Assembly (NCBI RefSeq): GCF_026015295.1 | Contig: NZ_JAPDUW010000001.1 | Coordinates: 1,116,001-1,180,000 of the forward strand | DNA from: Segatella copri | GTDB taxonomy: Bacteria; Bacteroidota; Bacteroidia; Bacteroidales; Bacteroidaceae | Length of the DNA stretch: 64,000 nt | Reading direction: 5' to 3' | Shown here: in pieces, positions 43,948-51,314 of the stretch | Position numbering within the stretch: the first letter of the stretch is position 1 | How the letters are laid out: every line of letters starts with the position of its first letter | Made by a program: the position numbers and the translations under genes | The notes under the pieces: model-generated | Seen by the model: only the letters and a program-made list of their open reading frames with translations | Told to the model about the DNA's origin: nothing | Databases searched by the model: none

Positions 43948-44032
43948 CGGAAGCAGAAGGATTCGAACCTTCGGAACCTTTCGGTTCGGCACGTTAGCAG
44001 TGTGCTGGTTTAAGCCGCTCACCCATACTTCC
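43948..44032 (-). tRNA. tRNA-Ser (anticodon GCT)
   Basis: Anticodon loop CTGCTAA in stem GCACA/CGTGC; long variable arm. First gene of the leftward array. Confidence 0.9.
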
Positions 44033-44046
44033 TTGTTTTGACGATG

Positions 44047-44054
44047 CAAAGGTA
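44047..44054 (-). promoter_or_regulatory. -7 box of the tRNA array
   Basis: TACCTTTG on the minus strand, 15 bp upstream of the first tRNA; the -33 region is A-rich without TTTG. Confidence 0.6.
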
Positions 44055-44137
44055 GTAAGGGAGAGTGAAGTCTTTTTTCGTAGCAAGAAAAAAGTTTCAA
44101 AAAAGTTGTTTTTTGAGTGATTTTTCCAGAAAAAATG

Positions 44138-44178
44138 AATCCGAACAGAAGAAAACGGGGTGTTCTGTTCGGATTTTT
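44138..44178. terminator. Strong terminator upstream of the tRNA array
   Basis: AATCCGAACAGA pairs exactly with TCTGTTCGGATT (12 bp), followed by T's on the plus strand and preceded by A's, so it may act both ways. Confidence 0.8.
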
Positions 44179-44229
44179 ATGTTTTAAACAATTTCTTACG
44201 CAGTCTTTACGTTGTTCACGTATCTTATC

Positions 44230-44312
44230 TTTAGTGTCCTGTTAAAATTGGGACAAGTTAAACATAAATCAAGTAACCCCGGAAAGATAAGACTATCAAA
44301 TCCTTTGATATA
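44230..44312 (-). mobile_element. Right-end remnant of an IS4-type relative
   Basis: TAGTGTCCTGTTAAAATTGG, then GACAAGTTAAACATAAATC and AACCCCGGAAAG match the inward-read right end of the full IS copies with about 20% differences. Similarity fades after ~80 bp. Confidence 0.65.
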
Positions 44313-44377
44313 TATTCTCCGTAAGAAGTATTCTGTATATCTATCTATAATTCAAGGACGTAGTGTTAAGTAGTAAC

Positions 44378-45052
44378 TTATTTCAAATCATGAAAATCAT
44401 CCATTACTACATCAAGGTAAACGTCTGGTAATCCTTCATAATCTTTAGGCTTAGATAAAAAATCCGGAAGATTTAAAACTAAAGTTTTTTTCGGACGTTC
44501 TTTATCTTTACATTTCTTCAAGTACTTTCTTTTGCGTATGTACTCTATCAATTCGTCATAATCAAGACCCTTTTGAGATTCATCCCAAAGAAATTCAGTA
44601 TATCCTTGGTCTGGAATATATAAACACTTTGTACATCCCAAAATATTGCTGATTTTTTTTATATAGTTTCTGTATTTTATCAAGATTTCAAGATAATCTG
44701 GGGTATCTTTATTCCAAATACAAGTCTCAAAACCATGCCATCTAAAGGGTGATTCTGTAAGATGCAGATCAACATGATAGGGGTATACGTCAAAGGAAGT
44801 ATCTTGTTTATTATCAATACTAACTTCATATAACCTCTTATATTCATCAGTAATTACTTTCATTATAATTGAAATATCATGTTGGGCATTTTCGTGATGC
44901 AATCTAAACATCTCTATGATATTGTAATCTTCATCTTCCTTTTTCATAATGATATTAGCAGAAAATCGCTTGCTTATATCTTTGGCAAAAGCTTTTGGCG
45001 AAGATATGTCCAATTTATGCTTGTATGCCAACGGAACTATGTCTATTCCCAT
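44378..45052 (-). CDS. Unknown 224-residue soluble protein
   Basis: No signal peptide or membrane segment; mixed charged composition with a basic stretch (IRKRKYLKKCKDKERPKK) near residues 168-188 and an acidic C-terminus. No family recognised. It is bracketed by two decayed IS-like sequences and is AT-rich relative to its neighbours, suggesting recent transfer. Such single genes near phage-derived tRNA arrays are often defence or immunity genes, but nothing in the sequence shows this. Confidence 0.5.
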   Translation of the reverse strand: MGIDIVPLAYKHKLDISSPKAFAKDISKRFSANIIMKKEDEDYNIIEMFRLHHENAQHDISIIMKVITDEYKRLYEVSIDNKQDTSFDVYPYHVDLHLTESPFRWHGFETCIWNKDTPDYLEILIKYRNYIKKISNILGCTKCLYIPDQGYTEFLWDESQKGLDYDELIEYIRKRKYLKKCKDKERPKKTLVLNLPDFLSKPKDYEGLPDVYLDVVMDDFHDLK

Positions 45053-45087
45053 AACATTATATTGTTTGATTATTAACTATTTTACTT

Positions 45088-45396
45088 CATAAGTGTCCAG
45101 TTAAAAGCAGGACCTGTTAAACATAAATCAAATAACCTCGGAAAGATGAGACTATCAAGTCCTTTGATATTATTGAAATCTGTCCTTTCGAAGAAATCTG
45201 TGAGTGGAATCTTATCCATGAGCAAAATGTTTAGAATCTGAAGTACCTCATAAGTCGATCGCTTAATTCATTGTGCAATATCATTAATAACTGCAAAAGT
45301 ACAAATTCAAATCGTCGTCCCCTTTGAACCACTTGCAAAAGACAGAATTTCGATTAATTCAAAGAGCGATTAGTTCACTTTATCGAGACAGTAGTG
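45088..45396 (-). mobile_element. Internally deleted IS4-type derivative (309 bp, MITE-like)
   Basis: Both ends are recognisable: CATAAGTGTCCAGTTAAAA (right end, cf. CATTAGTGTCCCGTTAAAA) and CACTTTATCGAGACAGTAGTG split as CACTTTATCG/AGACAGTAGTG (left end). The middle keeps ~150 bp of the transposase 3' part and lacks ~1 kb. No target duplication is visible. It could be mobilised in trans by the intact copies. Confidence 0.7.
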
Positions 45397-45467
45397 ATAT
45401 CATATAAATAATATGTACCACATAGCACCCCGATATGAAGGTTCAACACCGGAGGATTAAATGTTAA

Positions 45468-45501
45468 AAGTCCTCTCTGTTTTTAATACCAAAGAGGACT
45501 T
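45468..45501 (-). terminator. Terminator of the toxin-antitoxin operon
   Basis: AAGTCCTCT pairs with AGAGGACTT; on the minus strand TTTTAAC follows. It lies just past the antitoxin stop. Confidence 0.7.
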
Positions 45502-45513
45502 CGCTATGAAGTT

Positions 45514-45849
45514 TTACCACAATGCCACTTTTCCTGCAATACCTAAATCAACAGTTGCAGTTACTACACCAAGAGCCTTGAATACTCTTCTCATAGTAGG
45601 TATAGTTATGCTGTAACCTTTTTCTAATCGAGAGATTTGTGCTCTTTTCACACCTATACGCTCACCCAGTTGTTCTTGGGTCAAGTTCTGCTCTAAACGA
45701 GCTTTTTTAATGGCTTCTCCCAAACGGTAAGCATGTAAAGCTTCGTCCACATCACTTTCAAAAGCGTCACGTTTTGGAGTGCCAACTTTTCCAAAGTGCT
45801 TGTCAAGCACATCGTCCAATGGAGTAAGATTCATCTGTGCCATAATCAT
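45514..45849 (-). CDS. XRE-family antitoxin
   Basis: 111 residues (109 if the ATG at 45843 is used). A Cro/CI-type HTH occupies ~50-105 (LTQEQLGERIGVKRAQISRL). The gene follows the toxin with a 4-bp overlap; the toxin-first order is that of HigBA-type systems. It would bind the operon promoter and the toxin. Confidence 0.85.
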   Translation of the reverse strand: MIMAQMNLTPLDDVLDKHFGKVGTPKRDAFESDVDEALHAYRLGEAIKKARLEQNLTQEQLGERIGVKRAQISRLEKGYSITIPTMRRVFKALGVVTATVDLGIAGKVALW

Positions 45850-46184
45850 TTGTTTTTAAAATATTCTTTTCTAATAGCTTCTGCTTTCGCAATTTCTTTG
45901 TTTGGTGTTTTTTGAGTTTTCTTGATGATGCCATGTGTGGCAATTACCAATGTATCTTTGTCTTTGTCCCAAAAAGCAAACAAACGATAAGCAGTTTTGT
46001 TGTACAATGTACGAAATTCCCATATCTCCGAATTTTCCAACTTCTTGAAAAGTTCCTTGTTGCGTTCTCCACCTGCAACACGCTTGATGTTGTAGTAGAT
46101 TTTATAGGATACCGCTTCGGGTAAACTTTCAATAAAGTTCTGTGCCTCGTCAGTCAAGACAAGTCGAAAAATATTATGTGCCAT
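45846..46184 (-). CDS. RelE/HigB-type toxin
   Basis: 112 residues with the phage-derived Gp49/HigB-like pattern: FIESLPEAVSYKIYYNIKRV, KLENSEIWEFRTLYNKTAYR, LFAFWDKDKDTLVIATHGI, KKTQKTPNKEIAKA. Such toxins cut mRNA on the ribosome. First gene of the operon. Confidence 0.85.
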   Translation of the reverse strand: MAHNIFRLVLTDEAQNFIESLPEAVSYKIYYNIKRVAGGERNKELFKKLENSEIWEFRTLYNKTAYRLFAFWDKDKDTLVIATHGIIKKTQKTPNKEIAKAEAIRKEYFKNK

Positions 46185-46425
46185 ACATATTCAATTTATT
46201 TGCAAAGATAAGCAAAATGTTTCATAATCAAGAAACAAATTGCGTTTAAATGAGTTATATATCCCATTTTTAACATTTCCATAGCAAGTAATTACGCATA
46301 GGAAACTTATATAATGGGTAAATTGGAATGAAGAAAATAATTCTAAAGTCTTAGAGTCGACATAAAAAGTTTAGCACAACAAAGTGCTGGATGCTCCTTC
46401 AAGCACATAAAGACATCTAAAACTA

Positions 46426-46456
46426 CCACCACCAGAGCACGAAGTTCTGATGGTGG
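46426..46456 (-). terminator. Terminator after the 168-residue lipoprotein gene
   Basis: CCACCATCAGA and TCTGGTGGTGG (minus strand) pair with one mismatch, followed by TAGTTTTAG. The 46185-46425 stretch to its left holds nothing else I can support. Confidence 0.55.
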
Positions 46457-46474
46457 AAATATTATTTTTCTCAA

Positions 46475-46981
46475 TCAATAAACCAATGAATAGTTCACAT
46501 TGAAATAGGTGTCTGAAACCTTCATGGTTGTAATCACCATGGATTTGTCCTGGTTGGTGAAACAGTACTGCAGGCTGGCTTCATCGGCTGAAACAAGCGT
46601 GTAATGCTTCTTCAGATAGTCAATGACAAGCCCACGGTTCACACTTCGCTCCGTATCAATGACAGAATAAAGAGAACCGTCAAGACGGGAGAAACTGTAA
46701 AGAACGCCTTCACTACCCTGCCCTGTCATATAGGTCAACTGGATGTTGTCGCCGGAAGTCTCAGCTACCTGGCGGTAACGCTTCATGGATTGAGCCATAT
46801 AGCTCTTGATCTCATCCACATTTGCACCCATGATATGGTAAGGCTCTGTCCAAACGTCCAGTTTTGTTTCCGGACTCTCGACCTCCTCCATCGGGTCATC
46901 ATTGCCGCAAGAGGTGAATACTACAGGTGAAGCCATCATCATCAGAAGGATGGCGATTGAAAGATACTTTTTCATTTTCAT
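46475..46981 (-). CDS. Putative lipoprotein, unknown function
   Basis: 168 residues (start at 46981 or 46975). Lipobox with Cys in VVFTSCGNDDP, then an acidic linker and a ~120-residue domain ending in beta strands (MVITTMKVSDTYFNVNYSLVY split as two strands). It resembles the many DUF48xx-type Bacteroidetes lipoproteins in layout, but I cannot name the family. It is the last gene of the leftward ParA region, separated from it by iteron cluster C. Confidence 0.6.
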   Translation of the reverse strand: MKMKKYLSIAILLMMMASPVVFTSCGNDDPMEEVESPETKLDVWTEPYHIMGANVDEIKSYMAQSMKRYRQVAETSGDNIQLTYMTGQGSEGVLYSFSRLDGSLYSVIDTERSVNRGLVIDYLKKHYTLVSADEASLQYCFTNQDKSMVITTMKVSDTYFNVNYSLVY

Positions 46982-47009
46982 GACTTTTCATTTTTGATGT
47001 TATTTAATT

Positions 47010-47118
47010 TCATTGTATTCATATCCACATGTGGACATGTATCAACGTCTATATGTATATATGTATCAACGTACATGTGTATCAATGTATTCATGTGTAC
47101 ATGGCTACACATCCACAT
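47010..47118. repeat. Iteron-like palindromic cluster C, downstream of the partition pair
   Basis: About ten overlapping GTATCAACGT/GTATATATG/ATGTGTACATG words in 109 bp. It shares the 19-mer TATTCATGTGTACATGGCT with cluster D on the other side of the ParA gene. Likely a centromere (parS-like) or regulator-binding array. Confidence 0.65.
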
Positions 47119-47121
47119 TTT

Positions 47122-47466
47122 CTACATGACTTCCCGGATGGTTTTAGTCCTGATTTTCTTGACCTTACCATATTTCGACTCATACGCTTCAACGCCTTGT
47201 TTCATGACGTATTCCATGAAGGAGCGGATGGTGAAACCTTCCTTTCGGGCGATGCTCTGAACCTTGTCAACGAGTTCCTTTGAGCAGATAAAGGAGAAAT
47301 GTCGCCAGGGTTCATCATTGGGCGAATCGCTCTCTGTCTGAGGGCTGGGAGCAGAAATCTGTTGCTCCTGAGGATTCCCAGGAGACTTGTCAAATCTGTC
47401 CTGCGGATGAATAGCAGCCTTTCCGAGAATGTTGCCAAGCAGGATGTCCATATTCTTCTTTGCCAT
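47122..47466 (-). CDS. Ribbon-helix-helix partner of ParA (DUF3408-like)
   Basis: 114 residues. A disordered Pro/Ser/Gln-rich first half leads into HFSFICSKELVDKVQSIARK, IRSFMEYVMKQGVEAYE, the RHH-like core of DUF3408 proteins. It starts 5 bp after ParA and lies between two iteron clusters. I infer that it binds the iterons as the centromere-binding partner of ParA. Confidence 0.7.
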   Translation of the reverse strand: MAKKNMDILLGNILGKAAIHPQDRFDKSPGNPQEQQISAPSPQTESDSPNDEPWRHFSFICSKELVDKVQSIARKEGFTIRSFMEYVMKQGVEAYESKYGKVKKIRTKTIREVM

Positions 47467-47471
47467 AGTCT

Positions 47472-48224
47472 TTACTGATTACGTGAGATAATTTCTTCTG
47501 TCAATGCCTGATAGTCCTTCGCTCCGTTCGACTGAGGGTCGTATTCAAAGATGCTCTGACCGCTGCCTGCCGATTCTGCCAGGGCGATGTTTTCACGGAT
47601 GCGAGTCTGCATGGTAATAGTCTCATAACGGGACTTCACGGCTTGCTCAACCACCTTGTTCAATTTGCGATGGTTGAATCTGGCGATAAAGACTCCTCCC
47701 AATCTGAGGTTCGGCTTCACTCGCTGCAAGGTCGAGACAAAGGAATCGAGCATTCGCATTCCTTTCAGAGGAAGAAGCTCTGGAGTCATTGGAACGATGA
47801 TTTCATCTGCAGCAAGGAAAGCGTTTGTGGTAACGATTCCCAAAGATGGAGGACAGTCTATGAGAATGTAGTCATAGTTCTGCTTCACGGGTTCGAGCAG
47901 TCGGCTCAGCAGCTGTTCTCTTGCCAGGAGATTGGTCAAGGCAATCTCTGCGCTTGCCATTTCGAGGGAGGAAGGAACGAGGTCGAGGTTCTCCCTGACG
48001 TGCTTCACTGGCAGGGGTGCGCCATCAACCAGAGAGTCAAAGATACTTGCCTGCACCTCATTTTCATTTAGGATGAAATACAGGGTAAGATTTGCCTGAC
48101 CGTCAAGGTCTATGAGCAGGACTTTCTTGCCCATACGTGCCATACAAGCCCCGATGGAGGCTGTAGAGGTGGTCTTCGAAACGCCACCTTTATGATTGGC
48201 GAATGTAATGATTTTCAATGACAT
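47472..48224 (-). CDS. ParA-family partition ATPase
   Basis: 250 residues from the ATG at 48224; the frame is open upstream to 48311, but that part translates iteron DNA. Deviant Walker A KGGVSKTT with the ParA signature lysine, VLLIDLDGQANLT as Walker A', and ILIDCPPSLGIVT as Walker B. It drives segregation or positioning of mobile DNA. Flanked by iteron clusters C and D, which share a 19-mer. Confidence 0.9.
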   Translation of the reverse strand: MSLKIITFANHKGGVSKTTSTASIGACMARMGKKVLLIDLDGQANLTLYFILNENEVQASIFDSLVDGAPLPVKHVRENLDLVPSSLEMASAEIALTNLLAREQLLSRLLEPVKQNYDYILIDCPPSLGIVTTNAFLAADEIIVPMTPELLPLKGMRMLDSFVSTLQRVKPNLRLGGVFIARFNHRKLNKVVEQAVKSRYETITMQTRIRENIALAESAGSGQSIFEYDPQSNGAKDYQALTEEIISRNQ

Positions 48225-48236
48225 AATATAAAATCT

Positions 48237-48312
48237 TTTGTATATATGTATTAACGTATTCATGTGTACATGGCTCCACGTGTACGTGGCTACATGTATT
48301 AACGTGTACAAA
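48237..48312. repeat. Iteron-like palindromic cluster D, upstream of ParA
   Basis: GTATATATGTATTAACGT, ATTCATGTGTACATGGC and CACGTGTACGTGG words in 76 bp, 13 bp upstream of the ParA start. Probably the ParA operon operator and/or centromere. Confidence 0.65.
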
Positions 48313-48396
48313 GGTACGGGTATCTGGCGAAAGTTCCTTCACGCTTCCCCTAACAACCCAAAGTGTCAGGGGAAACGTCAGGATTTGAGGTATCAT

Positions 48397-48978
48397 TTAT
48401 TCAAAAGTGAAGGTGCGGATGTAGAAATAGGTGTCATCGTCCTCATACTCATATTCATTGATGAAGTCCATCATCTGCTCATCGGTTCGCTCTCCCTGCT
48501 CAATGCCGGTCTTGGAAGTCCATTCCCTGATGGCTTCTCCGATAGTGCCGTAAACATCATCACAACAATCCTCGAATGGTTCGCCGGATGCGCTGACACA
48601 ACATTCTTCGGGAAAATAATCGCCTTCATCGTGGGTGTAATAGACCTCACATCCACACTCGCAGCATCTGTAGGAAATGCTCAGTTCATCATCCAGGAGT
48701 CGGTTTATCTCAAAGAAGAGGTCATTGCAAGCATCCCAGGCAGTTTCGGTCTCGAAGGAAAGCAGACTGGTGTCTTCATCCTCCTCATACTCTGCCCAGT
48801 AGATGTGACCACGCACACAGATGTGCTTCTTCTGATAGTCGATTCCATAGTGCTTTGCAAGGTCATCCAGCCAGATGTTCCTGCTGTTCACCTCCATGCG
48901 CTGAAGGGTGTTCCAAAGGTTGCTTACTGCCTTTTGGGTTCCTGTAACCTTATAGGTTGTTGTTGCCTGATTAGCCAT
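48397..48978 (-). CDS. Acidic Cys-rich protein, unknown function
   Basis: 193 residues. Very acidic (EYEEDEDTS, EYEYEDDD) with a cysteine cluster RCCECGCEVYYTHDEGDYF followed by EECC and DCC that could bind zinc. A strongly negative protein on a conjugative element could mimic DNA, as antirestriction proteins do; this is inference only. The gene next to it (20 bp) shares the acidic and Cys-rich character. Confidence 0.5.
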   Translation of the reverse strand: MANQATTTYKVTGTQKAVSNLWNTLQRMEVNSRNIWLDDLAKHYGIDYQKKHICVRGHIYWAEYEEDEDTSLLSFETETAWDACNDLFFEINRLLDDELSISYRCCECGCEVYYTHDEGDYFPEECCVSASGEPFEDCCDDVYGTIGEAIREWTSKTGIEQGERTDEQMMDFINEYEYEDDDTYFYIRTFTFE

Positions 48979-48998
48979 TGTCTTGTATATTTATTTGA

Positions 48999-49349
48999 TT
49001 ACCATTCTGTATAATAACTCTGGTCGTTGGATTCACATTCCTCTGCCCATTCCTCATCTGTGAAGTCGCTATGCAGACAGTCCTTGCTGCAATAGTAGGC
49101 TACTCCCATGTCTGCACAATAACCCTCACGCATCAGCTTGCCGCATTCAGAGCATCGTCTGCAAGCCCTGTCGGTGTTCCACCAATAGTCCACGAAAGAC
49201 TCTGCCACCACGTCCTCGCTTGTGTTCTCATCCCATTTGTCAAGATGGGATGAAGCAAACTGGTTCAACTCCTGCTCACTGAAGAGTTCCTTGTCTGTGC
49301 CGTTCACCGCCTGGGTTAGTCGGCTGAGAATTGATTTCATTGTTGTCAT
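48999..49349 (-). CDS. Acidic zinc-ribbon-like protein, unknown function
   Basis: 116 residues from the ATG at 49349 (a longer frame reaches 49385). ACRRCSECGKLMREGYC and YYCSKDCL give two CxxC-type pairs, a likely zinc site. The C-terminus is acidic (DEEWAEECESND). It precedes the other acidic Cys-rich gene by 20 bp. No family name. Confidence 0.5.
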   Translation of the reverse strand: MTTMKSILSRLTQAVNGTDKELFSEQELNQFASSHLDKWDENTSEDVVAESFVDYWWNTDRACRRCSECGKLMREGYCADMGVAYYCSKDCLHSDFTDEEWAEECESNDQSYYTEW

Positions 49350-49385
49350 AATGCCATCTGATTTTATCTCCCTTTCGTAGATCAA

Positions 49386-49740
49386 CTACTTCGGGGATGG
49401 TTAAAAATTATGTTGCATCCAGAAGGTGTTATGGCTATCCATACAAGGTTTTGTCTGCAAAATACTACCCGAATGGTGTGGAGATTTTTCAGCAAAGCAG
49501 CGCCCTGACCTTGTAAAGATAAGACAGAACCGTTACCTTCGCAACAGAATTCTTACCGATTCCCAGAAGTCGATGAATGAAATCCTCCTATAACTGGCTA
49601 TCCTTTCAGCAAGGAAAAGTATAAGCATAAAATAGAAAAACCTGTTGTATATCTGTTGGTTATTGACGGTTTTGCATCGTTTTAATAGGGTATTAAAATG
49701 AAGCAGAATGATTAAAATGACAAGAAGTATAAGCACAAAA
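49386..49740. other. 355-bp region with one doubtful small ORF
   Basis: The leftward frame 49533-49736 would give a 67-residue protein with a Leu/Ile-rich first helix. It begins right after the SSB terminator and lacks a visible promoter; AT-rich composition could explain it. Nothing else seen. Confidence 0.3.
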
Positions 49741-49766
49741 AAAGCGACCCGAAGGCCGCTCTTTTA
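49741..49766 (-). terminator. Terminator of the SSB gene
   Basis: AAAGCGACC-CGAA-GGCCGCTCTTT hairpin with a TTCG-type loop; on the minus strand a long T-run follows. Confidence 0.85.
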
Positions 49767-49781
49767 TCTGGAGAGAAGGAT

Positions 49782-50150
49782 TTACTTATCCTTCTGGGTC
49801 TTGCCCTGCTGAGAATCAGGAGCATTCTCCTTCTCAACAGCTTCGTAGAACTTGGTGGCTACGAGAATCACTCGGTTGTGCTTGACTCCCTCGGCATCCT
49901 GCCATTCCTCTGGCTTGAAGTAGCCCTCTACAGTGAGGAGTGCTCCCTTGACCAGGCGGTCGAATGAAGAGGTATTCTCGTTCTTGCGCCAAGCCTCTAC
50001 ATTCATGAAGGCAGAAGTACGAGAGTTTTCATCGCCATTCTTCTCATTGCGGCTGATGGCCAGTGAGAAGCGAGCTACGCTTGCGGTTGTAAACTGATGG
50101 ATGCTTGCATCCTTACCTACGAAACCAGTTACTGCGAAAGAATTTTCCAT
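49782..50150 (-). CDS. ssb: Single-stranded DNA-binding protein
   Basis: 122 residues from the ATG at 50150 (50159 also possible). NSFAVTGFVGKDASIHQF, VARFSLAISR, FMNVEAWRK and LTVEGYFKPEEW are the SSB OB-fold strands; the C-terminus is short and Gln/Lys-rich, without the usual acidic tip. This plasmid/ICE-type SSB protects ssDNA during transfer or replication. Confidence 0.85.
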   Translation of the reverse strand: MENSFAVTGFVGKDASIHQFTTASVARFSLAISRNEKNGDENSRTSAFMNVEAWRKNENTSSFDRLVKGALLTVEGYFKPEEWQDAEGVKHNRVILVATKFYEAVEKENAPDSQQGKTQKDK

Positions 50151-50159
50151 CTTTTTCAT

Positions 50160-51054
50160 AATTCAATATTTTTAGAAGTGAAACATTTATTTTTTACGAT
50201 GCTATCAGAGTTGGCAAGGAAAACATAGGAAGCAAGGAATTATAGAATTATTTCACCCTTGGGCAAGAAAAGTTTTTTGGATGAGCAGCAGACGGAAAAG
50301 TTTTTGAAAAAATTCAGAGAATAAGGCACCTGGTACTTGCAGAAATGTGGCTTGCACTAACTTTGCAGCGGAAAAAGTAAGTGTGGATGCTTCGTCCAAA
50401 AATATGAATGAAAAGGATGAGTAGAAAATATCTGCAGTTGGTTGGGTAAAGGAAAGCTGCATCCTCCTCGATGTTTGTTCAAGCAAACTGGTTGCGCAAG
50501 ATGGCTTATAAGTTCAAGAGACTGGCAGGAAAACTCAAACTTCATCATGAACATGAATAAGACTAAGCGAAGGACAGAACGATCTGACCTACGACTGCCA
50601 AGGGTAAGCATCAGCATGTAGAGGGAAGCAGTTCTGAGAAGCATGATGCCTGAGACAAGAGGCAAGCTCAACCAATATCTCTTGGCAACAAGCGAAACTG
50701 AAGAGAAGGACTACGGAATTTCAGCAAGGAGAAGAAGGCAAAGCCTTGAACCAGCTAAAGAGCAGCCAAGGCAAAGCTTACGGCGCATACAAGTTTAAGG
50801 TTTAAGTTTACCCATGTATTATACATGTTCTTTCAAACTCAAATAGTAAACCACTACCCTCTTACAACCACTCAAACCAGGAAGTTTACAAGTTTAAAAA
50901 AAACATATATGTATATATGCCGAAATAAACTTGTTTATAACATATAATCAAGGATTTTGGGAGAATCTATTTTTCCTTGCTGAAATGCAAGAATAGTTAT
51001 TCGAAATGGAGAGGAAAACTCATCCATATTAGGATAAAAATCGCAAAAACATGC
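50160..51054. other. ~900-bp region without a confident gene
   Basis: A rightward promoter-like pair (CTTG and TAACTTTG at 50358-50365) starts a possible transcript. The only notable frame in it is a 29-codon basic ORF at 50471 (MFVQANWLRKMAYKFKRLAG...). The sequence beyond is purine-rich and has no long frame; a regulatory RNA is possible. Confidence 0.35.
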
Positions 51055-51105
51055 CGATAAGTCGTGGAAATCTATCGTTTTTCAATAGATTTCCACGACT
51101 TATCG
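51055..51105. promoter_or_regulatory. 21-bp perfect inverted repeat upstream of the AbiL-like operon
   Basis: CGATAAGTCGTGGAAATCTA and one more base, a 9-nt loop, then the exact complement. The core ATAAGTCGTG recurs at 53299-53308 and 53993-54002, on the far side of the two genes. It may be an operator, or a hairpin insulating the operon. Confidence 0.6.
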
Positions 51106-51276
51106 ATACATTTTGGAGTTTTTGCAGGATAAATGCATTTTTATACAACCAGTAACTTCCACAAATAGCGACAGCTTTTGACAAGCAAAAGGTCTTAAAT
51201 CAGCTAATTTGTGTTAATTATGCAATATTTTTGCAAGTATTCGACATCAAACTATACATTTTTCGAAGAAAAAGCT

Positions 51277-51284
51277 TATCTTTG
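51277..51284 (+). promoter_or_regulatory. -7 box of the AbiL-like operon
   Basis: TATCTTTG, 30 bp before the ATG at 51315; no TTTG at -33. Confidence 0.55.
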
Positions 51285-51314
51285 CATCAGTATTAATAAG
51301 AAAATGACATTGTT

